Positions 21,650-33,493 of a stretch of DNA of 64,000 nt are shown here, in pieces; position 1 is the stretch's first letter, and the number at the start of each line of letters is the position of its first letter. Below the pieces are notes generated by a model, which saw only the letters and a list, made by a program, of their open reading frames with translations, was not told the DNA's origin and made no database searches. The stretch comes from Lentinula raphanica (Eukaryota; Basidiomycota; Agaricomycetes; Agaricales; Omphalotaceae). Made by a program: the position numbers and the translations under genes. The DNA lies in contig JANVFP010000025.1 of NCBI GenBank assembly GCA_027919835.1, positions 124,001 to 188,000 of the forward strand, given 5' to 3'.

Positions 21650-23453
21650 ATTCAAATTGAGGCCGTCGAACAAAGCAGATGGATCGCTTCTTTTTGAATC
21701 CTATATTGAAGAGAAGATTCGAAGTGCAGTTCTGCACGAGGGAACATACAAAAAAAGGAGTGTTAGAGGGAGAGAAGATACGGTGTATGATGAGAACTTG
21801 CCGAATCGAGATCGGTGAACGTATGAGTTGTCGTATCAAAGTCGTATGGAATCTGTGAAGGCAGTGTCAGAGTAAGATTGACCGCCGAGCGGTGAGGAGA
21901 AAACTTACCAACGAACAGTCGTCAAGATTCCTTTTGGGGTGGCGCGTAATAAGCCGAACAAGATATTGCAAAAAGTCTGTAGAGATAGATATATCGTTAG
22001 AGTAGTCCATAGTAGTCGAGCATCGATAGCGAATGGTGACTCACCTTTGACCAGCAAAGAAATGATGCGAAAGAGACAAGAGACACCGCTGGGATCAGAC
22101 GTGAAAGAGACAAAAGAGACCGCTGGGGTCAGATGCGAAAGAGACAAAAGAGACCACTTGGGTCAGAGGCAAGAGACGATGAAAGTTCTGGGGAAACCCT
22201 GCCAAAAACTCTCTCTTATAAGTACAACGCAGGATTTTCGAACGTGGAACCACGTACCTATAGTCCGATGTGATTCGTATCTGTATCTCAGGGCTGCCAA
22301 GGGATGAGCATGTTTCAGAGAAGCAGAAAAGAGCGAACAAATAATAATGAATAATTAGAAAAATGGTCAAAAATGGTACCGCACTGCAAATTTCAATAGC
22401 TTTCACCAGCTTTCACCTAGGAAATAAAACGCTCAGAAGCGAACACCGCCTGTCGAGCGATGACTGTCATTTGAAGCATCATTCAACATCCGCTTGAGGG
22501 TTATTCACAGATGGTCGAGTCGAGTGCAAGAGATATCGATATGATCTCAGAGATGTGGATAGGGCTGCAGCAGGTTTCGACCTGAGGTTGGCTTCTTGAG
22601 TCTTGACCTTGGTCCAAGAGTGAGTCAAAGTTGTGTAGCTTCGAATCGGAAGAGCTTCGATCGGTTAGCACTGCCACCATGCTGTGCGATGCCGATCGGA
22701 TAGGCGCTCGTAGTAGTAACTCCTCCCCTTGGTGATGCACACCAGCTCATAGAGCTCACTACTTATGACATATACTACGTATGTCTAGAAGCGTTCAGAA
22801 TGGAATAGAAGGTCCCGAATCCCGATGTCTAACCTCATCCCACCTTGTCCAATTCCTGCATGGATCTCCTGGTCATACTCATCTTTATATTTCTGCGATA
22901 TTAGGAATGTTCGAAGGTAGGTGCCGATAGTACTACATGCTTTTTCTATGATGTAGAACCGTTCTGTTGGGTATCCCTTATCCTGGATCTCACTGCCACT
23001 CGGTCTTCCAGTGGCGGAACTGAACATAGGACCCCGGGCTATACGAGGCTATATATGGCTTCGAACGAGTAGGATATGCCAATGTGGTGCTGATAGGTGC
23101 TGATACGGGTCAATTAGAGAAATTCCCTGAGACCAATGATCATCCAATGATAACTTTTGATAAGCACATACCTCATTCGATGAATTTACCCGCTGAGGTT
23201 GTTTCAGTAAAATCCTGGCCAGCTCGAAGTCAATTGAGATTCATAACACGCATGAACTCCTTCAGGAAGAAGGGACAGATTTCTTGGACATTGCCGCCGA
23301 GCGCACCATGTGAATACGCGCAAGACCAACACCTCACAGCACATGATGTGAAAGCATATAGTCGGATTGTAGCCTACTGCAACTGTGCATTTTGAGGCTT
23401 GAGCTCCTGCAACACTCGGTAGATCATTCGAAATAGTAGATATCATGAATCTC
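21650..23453. other. Duplication-unit spacer A
   Basis: No convincing gene. Stretches 21650-22420 and about 23050-23450 are recognisably homologous to 26030-26590 and about 26990-27360 in unit B. The part between (about 22450-23050) is not. The segment near 22030-22170 carries a short tandem motif, gacaaaagagaccgctgggg, three times. Confidence 0.6.
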
Positions 23454-24470
23454 TTAAGCTTCGATGGCTTCCACACCGTCATACGCAGGCAATCTCTGAC
23501 AGGCTCCCGCCCAATCGATGTTACCATCCACCAAATCCGTCCCAATAACGATCACTTCATCTATCGAACCAATGCGTTGGTCCCTATTGGTCCATAGTAT
23601 CACGTTCCCTGAGCAGAATTCGGTCAGTTCGCGAAAATCGCAACAACGAGTGATCCTTGGTCTTACCTGATAGTCATATTCCGATTCTTAACCGCTGTTA
23701 CGCCAAGAACAAAAAAAACCAATAATATTGATAATTAGTAACCCTCAGAGGGGAAACATAGCACTATTCACGCACAAGCGAAATCGATTGTAACACCATA
23801 GGGTGTATGTACCCACTGCCCAGTTCATCGTTCCGTGCGTATCGTTTTCCGATGGAGGTATTGGAGTCGTCGACACGGGAGAAGATTCCCGCCTTTCGAA
23901 GTTTCGAAGCTATTTCCACGCGAGAGTGAGCAGAAGCAGGCACTGGAGCACAGTAAAGACACACACAGAAAAGGTTACTGACAAACTTCCTACACCAATG
24001 GATCAAACTCTTCTTTTGCGCTCAACGGCACAATGAGGACCTTTCGGGGCTGATACCGTTGATCATGAGAAGGAAGAAATAGATTTGGGCCATGAAGTAC
24101 GCCAACGTCTCGTTCGCAATGATACCCTTTTATGTACACAGCTTCTTGAATCCCCAACGCTCATCTTGTAGGCGTAATGTTTTCGAAGGTTCCTGGTTTG
24201 TACGTTTCTGACCAGGAATGACGTCTCGCATCTCCTTGAGCCTCGGATGGGATTGATTGTTCGAATCGACAAAGTGTTCGATTTCGTCCATCGTGAACTC
24301 TCGTACACGAAGGAGATTTGCGCGAGGGGAGATTTCATTTCAGAAGGAGCGGCCTATCCAATGGGTAGAGGCAGAAGGTTCAGGAAAAGGCCTTGTGCAG
24401 TCTTCAGACGGAAGAAAGTAAGAGAAGGACGTTCAGAATCGTTGGTTCCATTAAGTATGTAAACAAGATC
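23454..24470 (-). pseudogene. Glycyl-tRNA synthetase fragment (unit A)
   Basis: This is a decayed copy of the 3' half of the GlyRS gene at 27377-29954. The final exon ([20 protein letters not shown], stop at 23454) and the exon [20 protein letters not shown] are present. An 11-nt insertion after DELG (near 23810) shifts the frame. At about 24048 the sequence jumps to an internal exon (GINPDRL region to the FRNEI region), deleting roughly 0.65 kb including motif 3. Homology ends near 24450, so the entire N-terminal half is absent. It cannot encode a synthetase. Confidence 0.85.
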
Positions 24471-24708
24471 GACGTTCGTCTCAACGAGGATTCAGAGCAT
24501 TCTGAAAGGGTTTCCTTTCACAAATAAAATTCCCACATCCTTTGGACTCAAACCGCCGGCCGTAACTTTTCAATTATGGCCTCCATTAATACCGCTTCCG
24601 ATACCCTCTGACTGCAGCACAAGGTTTCTCTTTGAGTGCTATAGATCATTCGCTACTAGCTATCTCTACATAATCAAGAGATATCGGTCCAACTTCGTCA
24701 AATTTCTA

Positions 24709-26029
24709 TCAGGGAGTTGAAGGGAGGAAGGGAACTCCAGACTGAGAATATACGAGCTCTTCCAATTCATCGACGTGGGATTTGTCTCCCCGTGCGCGAT
24801 AATCCGCTAGAAACTCCCGAACGTTGGGTCCTGTTTCCCAATCGTCTTTCCTCGTGATGAATTTCATGAGCTTGGAGAATCGATTGGGATCGGTAGGGCT
24901 GTCTTCTGCCTCCACGCCTAATTCGGCGATCTGAATCAGAATCTATTGGAATTCCATCAGCATGAGTATACCCAAGCAGAATAGGAAGAGTTTGTACTGT
25001 GGCGGTCCTAGACTTCGAATTGGTAATGACTTTGGCCACATTCTTCCCTTCCATCCTATAAACTTCTAATGCTGCCTTGCCTTTCTCTGTCTCGCCTTTC
25101 TTTGGCTTCAACACCTCGAGTCGCCCGCCATCATAGCTGTGCTCCTGCTGGAAGTACTCTACTTTATATGGCACAATATAACGTTCTGAAGTGGCCCAAA
25201 CACGCGGATATCCTATGGCTGTCACGTCTTCTTCGACCACATCTATCGCTTTTCCAAGTTCAGTCACAACAGCACTTGATAGACATTCACTATAGTCAAG
25301 CAACCCTTCATATACACCACGCAGTCCAAGCCGCTCTGCTCCTTCGACTGGGTCAGTGTCAAAGTTGGCAGCAACGAAGTACGACTTGACAGCAATCTGA
25401 AGGAAAGACTAGCAGAGTTTGCCTAAGTAGCTGGTACTTGCGAACGACAGCATCAAATTGCTCTGACCTCGGGTTTTGAAACATCCTTCCGGTTCAATTT
25501 CCCTCTAATCTTCCTTTTGAGTTGTACCTTGGGTTTCCCAGAGTTTGCTACGAACCACATCTCTAAGACCATGCCATTGAACACACGCGTCTCGCCGACA
25601 GATGAGATCGATGAGACTTCGTATGGCACGACGTATTTTTTGGTCGCAGAATCGCGAAAAAGGGTCATAGAACCCTGCAAGTCCACATCTTCTCCACTCA
25701 GGTCCTTTCTTCCGTTAGGGAGTGGCATTAGATGTTTTACATCCACAGCAATCGCATGTTTGACAAGAGCCTCGAGTGCTGTCCGATCATCTTTAAGCAG
25801 AGCGAGGGGATAGGCATTCTGGAGTTCAGTGGGAAAGGAAACAATGACTGATTTGAGTTCGTTCTAAGACCTGAACAATGAGTGCTTGACAACTACGCGG
25901 TAACCATGATGCTTACTGAGCCAGAGGGCCCGCCAGTAGCTGGGCGGAAGTGACGACGGCAATAGGCACGAGGATGAACAAAGCGATGAACTTGAGGGAG
26001 GAGCGACGATTAAAAGAAAAGCAGAGCAT
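24709..26029 (-). pseudogene. Secreted protein paralogue, copy B, with signal-exon frameshift
   Basis: Same exon layout as copy A: MLCFSFNRRSSLKFIALFIL signal exon at 26029, then NELKSVIVSFPTELQNAYPL, LQGSMTLFRDSATKKYVVPY, LDYSECLSSAVVTELGK, VWATSERYIVPYKVEYF and a last exon ending FLPSTP at 24709. The two copies have clearly diverged, yet exons 2-4 are open throughout, suggesting past selection. In the signal exon, copy B has one base fewer than copy A just before the gtaagc donor (near 25945). The signal peptide is then out of frame with exon 2 when the homologous splice sites are used. Either the product is no longer secreted, a different splice site compensates, or the gene is dead. Confidence 0.6.
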
Positions 26030-27376
26030 GTTGAAGTCGTCGAACAAAGCAGATGGATTGCTTCTTCTTGAATATGATGTTGAAGTGAAGATTCAGACTG
26101 GAGAATCTGCACGAGGGAACAGACCCGGGAAGATCAGAGGGGGAGAAAAGACGGTGTACGACGAGAACTTGCCAAATCGGAATCGGTGAACGTATGAGTT
26201 GATGAATCGCGAAAGATCTGTGAGGAGAGGTATATCGTGAGAGTAGTCCATAGTCGAACATCGATGGGGAAGGGTAACTCGCCTTTGACCAGCAAAGAAG
26301 AATGCGAAAGGGACGAAAGAAAATCACTGGGGTCAGATGCGTTAGAGACAAAAGAGACCGCTGGGGTCAGAGGCAAGAACGATATGATTCTGGGGAACTC
26401 TGCCAAAAACCCTCAGGTATCATAAGTACATACAAAGCAGGATTTCCAAACATGGAACCACGTACGTAGTTCGATGTGGTCCATCGTATCTGCAGCTGAG
26501 GGCTGCTAAGGGATGAGAATGTTTCAGAGAAGCAGAAAAGAGCGATCAGATAATAATAATTTGCCACAAAAACGGTCAAAAAATAGGTTCTTTGGCTCGA
26601 CTGTTAGCCAACGAGCCTGAGACAGGATGATATGAAAATCCTCTGATCATACAGTTTATTGACTCGATGCTAGGGCGCTGGAGAGGCTGTGGACTCACCG
26701 CTCAAGGCCGCTCACCGTCAGATAATCACAAAGGGCTTTGCCATGTCGGAACTCGTACGAATGAGATGAGATATTATCCAGAAAGTAGTATCAAGCTGTA
26801 TCGGGCTGTATCTGGTCAAGGAGTATAACCAATTGACTCAACGCCATGATTTCGAGGCTGTGAAACTGCCGACCACTTTCGAAACTCAGATCACCACAAG
26901 GGTATTCGTATTATGATTTATCTGTTCATATGCTGAGTGAGGTATTTGAAGATTAACCAGTTTTCCGAATGGTATATCAGATTATATCAGATGGTATGGC
27001 TTCGAACGCGTAGAATACGCCGATCTGGTGGTGATACGGGCGAATTGAGATTCTTGAAACCATTCGATGATAAGCACAGACCTCATCCGATGAATTCACC
27101 CTCTGATGGTGTTTCAGGAAAATCCAGGCCAGCTCGAAGTCAACTGACATTCATAACACGCGCGGAAGACTTCTTCAGGAAGAAGGGACAAATTCTGTGG
27201 ACACCGCCCAGCGCCGAGCGCACAATGTACATTCGCGCATGCACACCAAACGAAGTGAGATCTAGCAAGCATAGTCTGACAGTGATTGCAGCCTACTGCA
27301 GCTGTGTTCCAGAATTGAATTTTGAGCTCCTGCAACGCTAGATCACTCGTGAATAGTAGTAGATATCATGAACCTC
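26030..27376. other. Duplication-unit spacer B
   Basis: Counterpart of spacer A but about 460 bp shorter. No supported coding sequence. Short frames such as 26937-27341 mirror those in unit A and are not conserved at protein level. Confidence 0.55.
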
Positions 27377-29954
27377 TCAAGCTTCGATGGCTTGTACACC
27401 ATCATACGCAGGCAATCTCTGACAGGCTCCCGCCCAATCGATGTTACCATCCACCAAATCCGTCACGGTAGCGATCACTTCATCTATCGAACCGATACGT
27501 TGGTCCATAGTATCCCGTTCCCTAAGCAGAATCCGGTCAGTTCGCAAAATCACAACAAAGAGAGATCCTTATCCTTACCTGATAGTCATAGTCCGATTCT
27601 TAACCGCTGTTACGCACAAGAACAAAAAAACCAATAACAATTAGTAACCCTCAGAAGGGAAACAGCACTATTCACGCACAAGCGAAATCGATTGTAACAC
27701 CATAGGGTGTACCCAGTTCATCGTTCCGTGCGTATCGTTTTCCGATGGAGGTATTTGAGTCGTCGACACGGGAAAAGATACCCGCCTTTCGAAGTTTCGA
27801 AGCTGATTCCCACGCGAAAAGTGAGCAAGAGCACAGTAAAGACATACACAGAAGGGGTTACTGACAAACTTCCTGCACCAATGGATCGAACTCTTCTTTT
27901 GCGCTCAACGGCACAATGAGGACTTTTGTCGGGGCTACCACTGGTGGTAGAGATAACACCTAAAGCTCGAAATCAACTTCTGTAAGATTTGGCTGAATGG
28001 CATGTACAAACCCCGCGCTCAACATCCTGCGCTCGACTCCAATATGAGTGTTCCAACAACGTATAGAGTATTCGACCGAGACCGAACGACGGTTCGATGA
28101 CGTTCGGTGTGTACTCACGTACTACAAGAACGATGAGATCGATTAGCGCAAAGTTTTATAACGCAATGAGAGGGATCTTACTGGACTGTTTGAAGGTTTT
28201 GAGTTCTATCCGCAACAAGTCAGGCGTTAACTCGAAAGCTTTATCTTGAATAGTGATGGTAGTAGGACTGCGGATTATGTTTTGAGTAGATCCACAAGAG
28301 CGAAATCACGCATACGCACCCGTTAGCAAGCTCTTGCTTCAATTTCAACAACGCAGGTTCATCGAGACTCTCCACGTGCTTCTGCAGAATCCCTGCATCC
28401 TGCTTGAACGTTTTACCCAAAGTCTTCTTGTTAAACTCTGGAACCTCCTTCTCCGTCACGATAGGCTTTGCAAGGGCCTCACGAACGACAAGAGGATGAC
28501 CAGTCTTCGCCGAATGCACAGTCAGATCATACGCTGCCCGATCAGCACACCCCACACATTCTGTCCAACCGGTCGAATTTTGAATTTCGGCGTCCCAGCA
28601 ATCCGTAGCATAATGTGCCATCTCGTTCGACATGTGCTGTCTAAACCTGAGGCGGTCGGGGTTGATACCGATCTTGAGAAGGAAGAGGTAAATTCGGGCC
28701 ATGAAGTACGCAAGAGTCTCGTTCGCGATGATACCCTTTTCCACAGCTTCCCCGATGCTCATCTTGATAGGCGTAGTACTTCCGGAGGATTGTACGTCTC
28801 TGTCTAGGAGAACGAGGACGACGTCTCGCATCTCCTTGAATCTCGGATGGGATTTATCGTTTGGGTCCACAAAGTGTTCGATTTCGGCCATTGTGAATTC
28901 TCGTACACGAAGGAGACCTGCGCGAGGGGAGATTTCATTTCGGAAGGAACGGCCTATCTGCGCAGACGCGAACGGCACGCGTCCGTTGTTGTAGTCCAGG
29001 AGACGCGAGAAGTTCAGGAAATGGCCTTGTGCAGTCTCCGGACGGAGGTAACTATGAGAGAATCAGTTCAGATTTGTTGCATGTTTGAGTTATGAAGATC
29101 TTACCCAGGATGCTGGCCTGTAGGCCCAATGCTACTTGCAAACATAAGATTGAACTCCTGAGGTTCCGTGACTTCATTGTTCGTATCAGGATTTCTGATG
29201 TCGAACTTCCGGCATAGTTCCCCCAGCTCTGCACCTGAATAATTATCCAACTGACACGCATGAGGAAACGATCAACAAGCTCAGTATCAGATGAAAACGC
29301 GTACCTGTGCCAAAGTAACCTCGTAGTTCTTTACAACTTCATCAGGTAACGGTACAGCCGCTGCCTTAGCAGCTTTCTTCTTCTTCTTCTTATCCTTTTC
29401 ATCCTCCGCAGCAGGAGCAGCAGCCTGACCCCGAGCTTCCTTATCTCCAGCCAGTCTAGCCTCTAAAACATTCTTGACGAGATGATCTGCACGGATGACA
29501 TCGCCGGTCTGGACGTCTTTCACCATCCAGTCTGCAAATCGCGCGACGTGACCGGAGGTTTCAAACACAGGAGCGGGGGTCATGATGGTCGTGTCGAGCT
29601 CGAGCATAGATTCTTCGACGATGAAGTGTTTCCGCCATTCGGCGATGATGTTGGCTTGGAGTGCTGAACCGGAAGGACCGTAGTCGTATAAACCAGCGAC
29701 ACCTGAGAGGATGGTGAAGCGGCGAAGGTAGAGTCAATGGAGATAAGCATACCACCGTAAATTTCGAAAGCTGGAGCGTAGAAAAATCTACGGCTCAAAA
29801 GGGCTTCAAGTCGTCCTTTATCAAAAGGATGGGCCGATTTGTCTACTGTGGACATGGCGTTGTCTTTGAAGGTCGTAGAGTTGAATCGAGTAGAGGATTT
29901 TGCGAAAGGTGTTATCGATGGTAGACGTCTAGAAGAGAGCAGAAACAAACGCAT
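27377..29954 (-). CDS. GRS1: Glycyl-tRNA synthetase, dual mitochondrial/cytosolic
   Basis: Class II GlyRS of the eukaryotic alpha2 type, charging tRNA-Gly. The outer ATG at 29954 opens [20 protein letters not shown] plus an STRFNST stretch, a typical mitochondrial presequence. A second ATG at 29855 ([20 protein letters not shown]) gives the cytosolic form. Further exons give [16 protein letters not shown], a Lys-rich insertion ([15 protein letters not shown]), [16 protein letters not shown], motif 2 [17 protein letters not shown], motif 3 [20 protein letters not shown] and the anticodon-binding domain [19 protein letters not shown] to [19 protein letters not shown]. The end is [20 protein letters not shown] with the stop at 27377. 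All exons stay in frame by my splice choices. One tiny 28-nt exon (VKNRTMTIR, about 27580) is needed to connect the last two blocks. Confidence 0.93.
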
Positions 29955-30080
29955 GTGCCAGCACTGTTGGTCTGACTCGAGAAATTTAGGCGCCAAAAAT
30001 TTCCGAAGCTGAAGCGACGCGACGAATTGCAAGGGAATACAATTGAGCGTAGATTCATATTCAAACAAATCCTATGTAGA

Positions 30081-31199
30081 CTACGAGTTCATGTACGATA
30101 ACATATTCTGTCTTCTAATTCGTTCCTCCTTCTCGCGTCTTGCAAAACCTCTTCGACCTCTGCCCCATTTTTCCCTGCGCATCCTTGCATCTTCTGCTCG
30201 CTGGTAGTGAGCAGCGAGGGCAGCTGCGTTATGAGTGACCCGCTTAACCGATTCTTTGTACGGACCAACAGTTTTCGCCTTCAACCCGATACCCAGCCGA
30301 TCGGATTTGAGCACTGTAGGCAATGGTGTAAGCAGGGCTTTGCGACCATCGAGTCGGAGACTCTGTTGGTTTGCTGTTGGAGTATCAACGTCCTCTGGCT
30401 CGCCTTCTTCTAAGTCTGGCTCTGGCTCCAAATCAGACTCGGAATCCGATATGGTGAGATCTATAAGCAGTGTCTTCTTGATCTCACGAATCTCCCCATC
30501 TCCTACTGACGTTTCCACCACCTCCTCTTTTATCCACGGGCTCGGGTCATTTCGTTGCAAGCGCCGTCGCCGTACGACATCCTGACCCAATGCTTCTCCT
30601 TCATTCCATCCCTTGTTCTGTAGCATAGCAAATCCCCTGTTGGAAGGTCCTATCGCGAGGAATACGGGAGGTTTGAAGCGTTCTTCGTTCGGAGCAGGAA
30701 GAGGATTTCGGGCAAGGATGTCTGCGAGTGAGTGTGAAGAGGTCTGACGAGTTTGGGCAGGCGTATCCGAGGCCAATGCTTTCTGAATGAACCAATCGTT
30801 CTTTGTTGGTTTTTTGTGGGTAACGGTGGTGGTGGTAGTTGTCTGGGAGCTAGTGGAGCGTGAAGAAGGCATAGGAGCTATTCTATCCAATTGTTTGATA
30901 TCGGCAAAAGACACCATGGAACGATACCACTCGGACACTTCATTGGTGCTCGATGAAGCAGATGAAGTCGTCGAAGGGCCTGCACCGGGGGTACTCCAGT
31001 CATCTATGTTCAGGCTGGAAGTACTAGTAGCTGGCACGAATCGAGGCGGTGGTGCTTGCTTTCGTTTGAATGCTTTTACACCTTCTGCCTCCCAGGCTCC
31101 GTCGCCGTCGTGCTCCTGAAGCTGAAGAGTTTCCCGCTCGAGCTTCTCGCGGTCTGCTGGATCATAGTGAGAGTAAATTGTGTACGCTGTAGTGGCCAT
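30081..31199 (-). CDS. G-patch domain protein, GPANK1-like
   Basis: Intronless, 372 residues from ATG 31199 (MATTAYTIYSHYDPADREKL). An in-frame ATG lies eight codons upstream at 31223. The N-third is Ser/Thr-rich. The G-patch core is AIGPSNRGFAMLQNKGWNEG followed by EALG (about residues 185-210), where conserved glycines match the G-patch spacing. It is followed by an acidic stretch (SDSESDLEPEPDLEEGEPED), then TPLPTVLKSDRLGIGLK. The C-terminus is basic and helical, EDARMRREKWGRGRRGFARR to MLSYMNS, and resembles the end of GPANK1/GPATCH-type proteins. G-patch proteins usually bind RNA or stimulate DEAH helicases in splicing or ribosome assembly; which helicase here is unknown. It lies between GlyRS and the divergent VMA6 gene, 95 bp from the latter start. 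Confidence 0.8.
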   Translation of the reverse strand: MATTAYTIYSHYDPADREKLERETLQLQEHDGDGAWEAEGVKAFKRKQAPPPRFVPATSTSSLNIDDWSTPGAGPSTTSSASSSTNEVSEWYRSMVSFADIKQLDRIAPMPSSRSTSSQTTTTTTVTHKKPTKNDWFIQKALASDTPAQTRQTSSHSLADILARNPLPAPNEERFKPPVFLAIGPSNRGFAMLQNKGWNEGEALGQDVVRRRRLQRNDPSPWIKEEVVETSVGDGEIREIKKTLLIDLTISDSESDLEPEPDLEEGEPEDVDTPTANQQSLRLDGRKALLTPLPTVLKSDRLGIGLKAKTVGPYKESVKRVTHNAAALAAHYQRAEDARMRREKWGRGRRGFARREKEERIRRQNMLSYMNS

Positions 31200-31293
31200 A
31201 ATGAAAGTTGCGGTTTGAGTCAAACGGGCGTGGGAATTTGGTCTGAGAAAGGAAATCCTTCGTGAATGAAATGCTCTTTACATACGAACCGCG

Positions 31294-32594
31294 ATGGAGG
31301 CTCTCTTGTTCAATGTACTGTACATTGGTCTTTGCTTGCTCAATCTCTACTCACCACACACAAACTTAGGTTGACGGCGGATTTCTTGAAGGCACAGTTC
31401 GCGGATATAAAGCTGGTATCCTCACTCAGTCACATTATGCCAACTTGACCCAATGCGAGAGTCTGGAAGGTACGTGGAACTGACTCTTTCTCATTATAAT
31501 GTTCTAAACTACCTTTCAAGACTTCCGAACACAACTGTCCGCAACCGACTACGGTAACTTCCTTGCTAATGAACCCCTGCCAATCTCGACAGCAACCATT
31601 GCCGACAAGGCTACTCAAATACTCGTGGACCAGTTCAAATATCTCAGAAATAATGCTGTCGAGCCTCTTAGCAAGTTCTTGGACTATGTCACGTACGTGG
31701 TTGATTGTCCTCTATTAAGTCTGTAACATGGACCATTCTCATGTTTTGTTGCAGGTATGCCTACATGATTGACAACGTGATCCTGCTCATTACCGGGACA
31801 CTACACGAGCGGGATACACACGAATTAATCGAACGATGCCATCCTCTGGGTATATTCGAATCTATGCCGGCCCTCTGTGTAGCTTCGAACGTGGAGGAGC
31901 TATATCAAAGTGTTTTAGTAGAAACACCACTTGGTGCGTTCATTCCATTTTCCTCGGCTCATTCATGGATCTAATAGTATCTTTCGAAGCGCCTTACTTC
32001 CGCGACTGTCTCTCCGCCTCTGACCTCGATGACCTCAACATCGAAATCATCCGTAACACCGTATACAAAGCCTACCTCGAAGACTTTTATGCATACTGCG
32101 GCTCACTTGGTGGACCCACGGCCGATGTCATGCAACGTATCCTCTCCTTCGAAGCCGACCGACGAACAATCAATCTCACCATCAACTCTTTCAACACAGA
32201 GCTTTCCAAAGAGGAACGAGCTAACCTCTTCCCAGCCATCGGCCGTCTGTTCCCTGAAGGCAACAACCAACTAGCCAAAGCGGACGAGATCGATCAAGTC
32301 CGGTTGGTCTGTGAAAACGTGGGCGAGTATCGACAGTTCTTCGCAGATGCCGGTGGCTCGTCTGCCAACGGTCCTGGGGACGAAGACTCTAGCGTTCTCT
32401 CGCGACTGGAAGATCGTTTCTTCCAGATGGAGGTGCATCTGAACAAGATGGCGTTCCTGCAGCAATTTCAATATGGGGTGTTCTTTGCGTATATGAAGTT
32501 GAAGGAACAGGAAATCAGGAATATCACTTGGATTGCAGAGTGCATTGCGCAGAATGCGAAGGATAGGATACAAGACTTTATACCCATATTCTGA
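31294..32594 (+). CDS. VMA6: V-type ATPase V0 subunit d
   Basis: Five exons (31294-31314, 31370-31469, 31521-31692, 31755-31933, 31990-32594) give 358 residues, the family length. Subunit d (Vma6/AC39) sits on the V0 rotor ring and couples it to the V1 stalk of the vacuolar proton pump. The sequence starts [20 protein letters not shown] and continues [20 protein letters not shown] and [11 protein letters not shown]. Later come [60 protein letters not shown], and the conserved C-end [20 protein letters not shown] to DFIPIF. The very short 21-nt first exon is typical of this gene in fungi. It is divergent from the G-patch gene. Confidence 0.96.
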
Positions 32595-33493
32595 TTATGG
32601 ATTAATGGACCATACGTGCTAATATAGTCTAATTCTGAGTAGAGGGTCCGAACCGTAGCTCGGCTCTTTCCTTATTTGGATTCACGTGCTTGTCACATTC
32701 ACCGTGTGAAATCTTAGTGAAGACTTTTTTTTCGCGTGTTGTACACCACACTACCCTCATATGAGTAGAAAAGTACTGTCCAGGTGGACTAGGGATTAGG
32801 GACATGAGTAGAGCTTGAAAATTGAGCATGAGATAGGGAAGAATAACGGTGGAAAGACTTTGTGGAGAAGATGCAGATGCACATTGAGAAGATGACGGCG
32901 GCATGGAGTAGAACGACAGTCTCAAAAGAATGAGTGCAACGTTGGGCACTGTTCTAAGATTCGGGTGTAACGAGTTGAAAAGAATACACATGAACGTCGT
33001 GGTAAGAGTACGAAAAGCATCGGCGCGTGAGATTTCACGGCTCGTGCGACTGAGCATGTGATTGATTCTATGACTCATTCATCTCTTTTAGGAAGTGGAA
33101 CACCTTCCTTAAAAGGATAGTGCTCACCTACGGTATCGAATACGCGGTTGAAATCAGACTATAGAATGAGTGCAATGACTTTCTTGCACATTATCATTCT
33201 ACTAGTCTGACTCGGGAGACTAGTGCTAATAGTAATACCAGGTGTGTTTGCACGGGCGTTAACAGGCGTTTTTGGAAAATCTTTGCAAGTGTATACGTCT
33301 GATCCACGCAGTTATGATACCAGTTCTCTGGACAATGATGATAGTAACAGATAGATCATATCATGCGACATCGTGTTTCATTCGAGATTATGGGAGGAGA
33401 GTTTTCTATTACAAAGAGTTGGGCTTAGAACAGGTGAAAGGTTGAATCAGGTTCAGTCAATGTATATACATGTTCCGCTAGTAATCATAGAGC
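32595..33493. other. Intergenic, one doubtful 149-codon frame
   Basis: A leftward frame of 149 codons (33078-32629) exists here. It has no recognisable motif and a composition like random sequence, so I do not call it a gene. Nothing else is seen. Confidence 0.4.

Noticed and set aside
32629..33078. 149-codon leftward open frame
   Set aside because: No motif, no splice context and random-like composition in an intergenic region.
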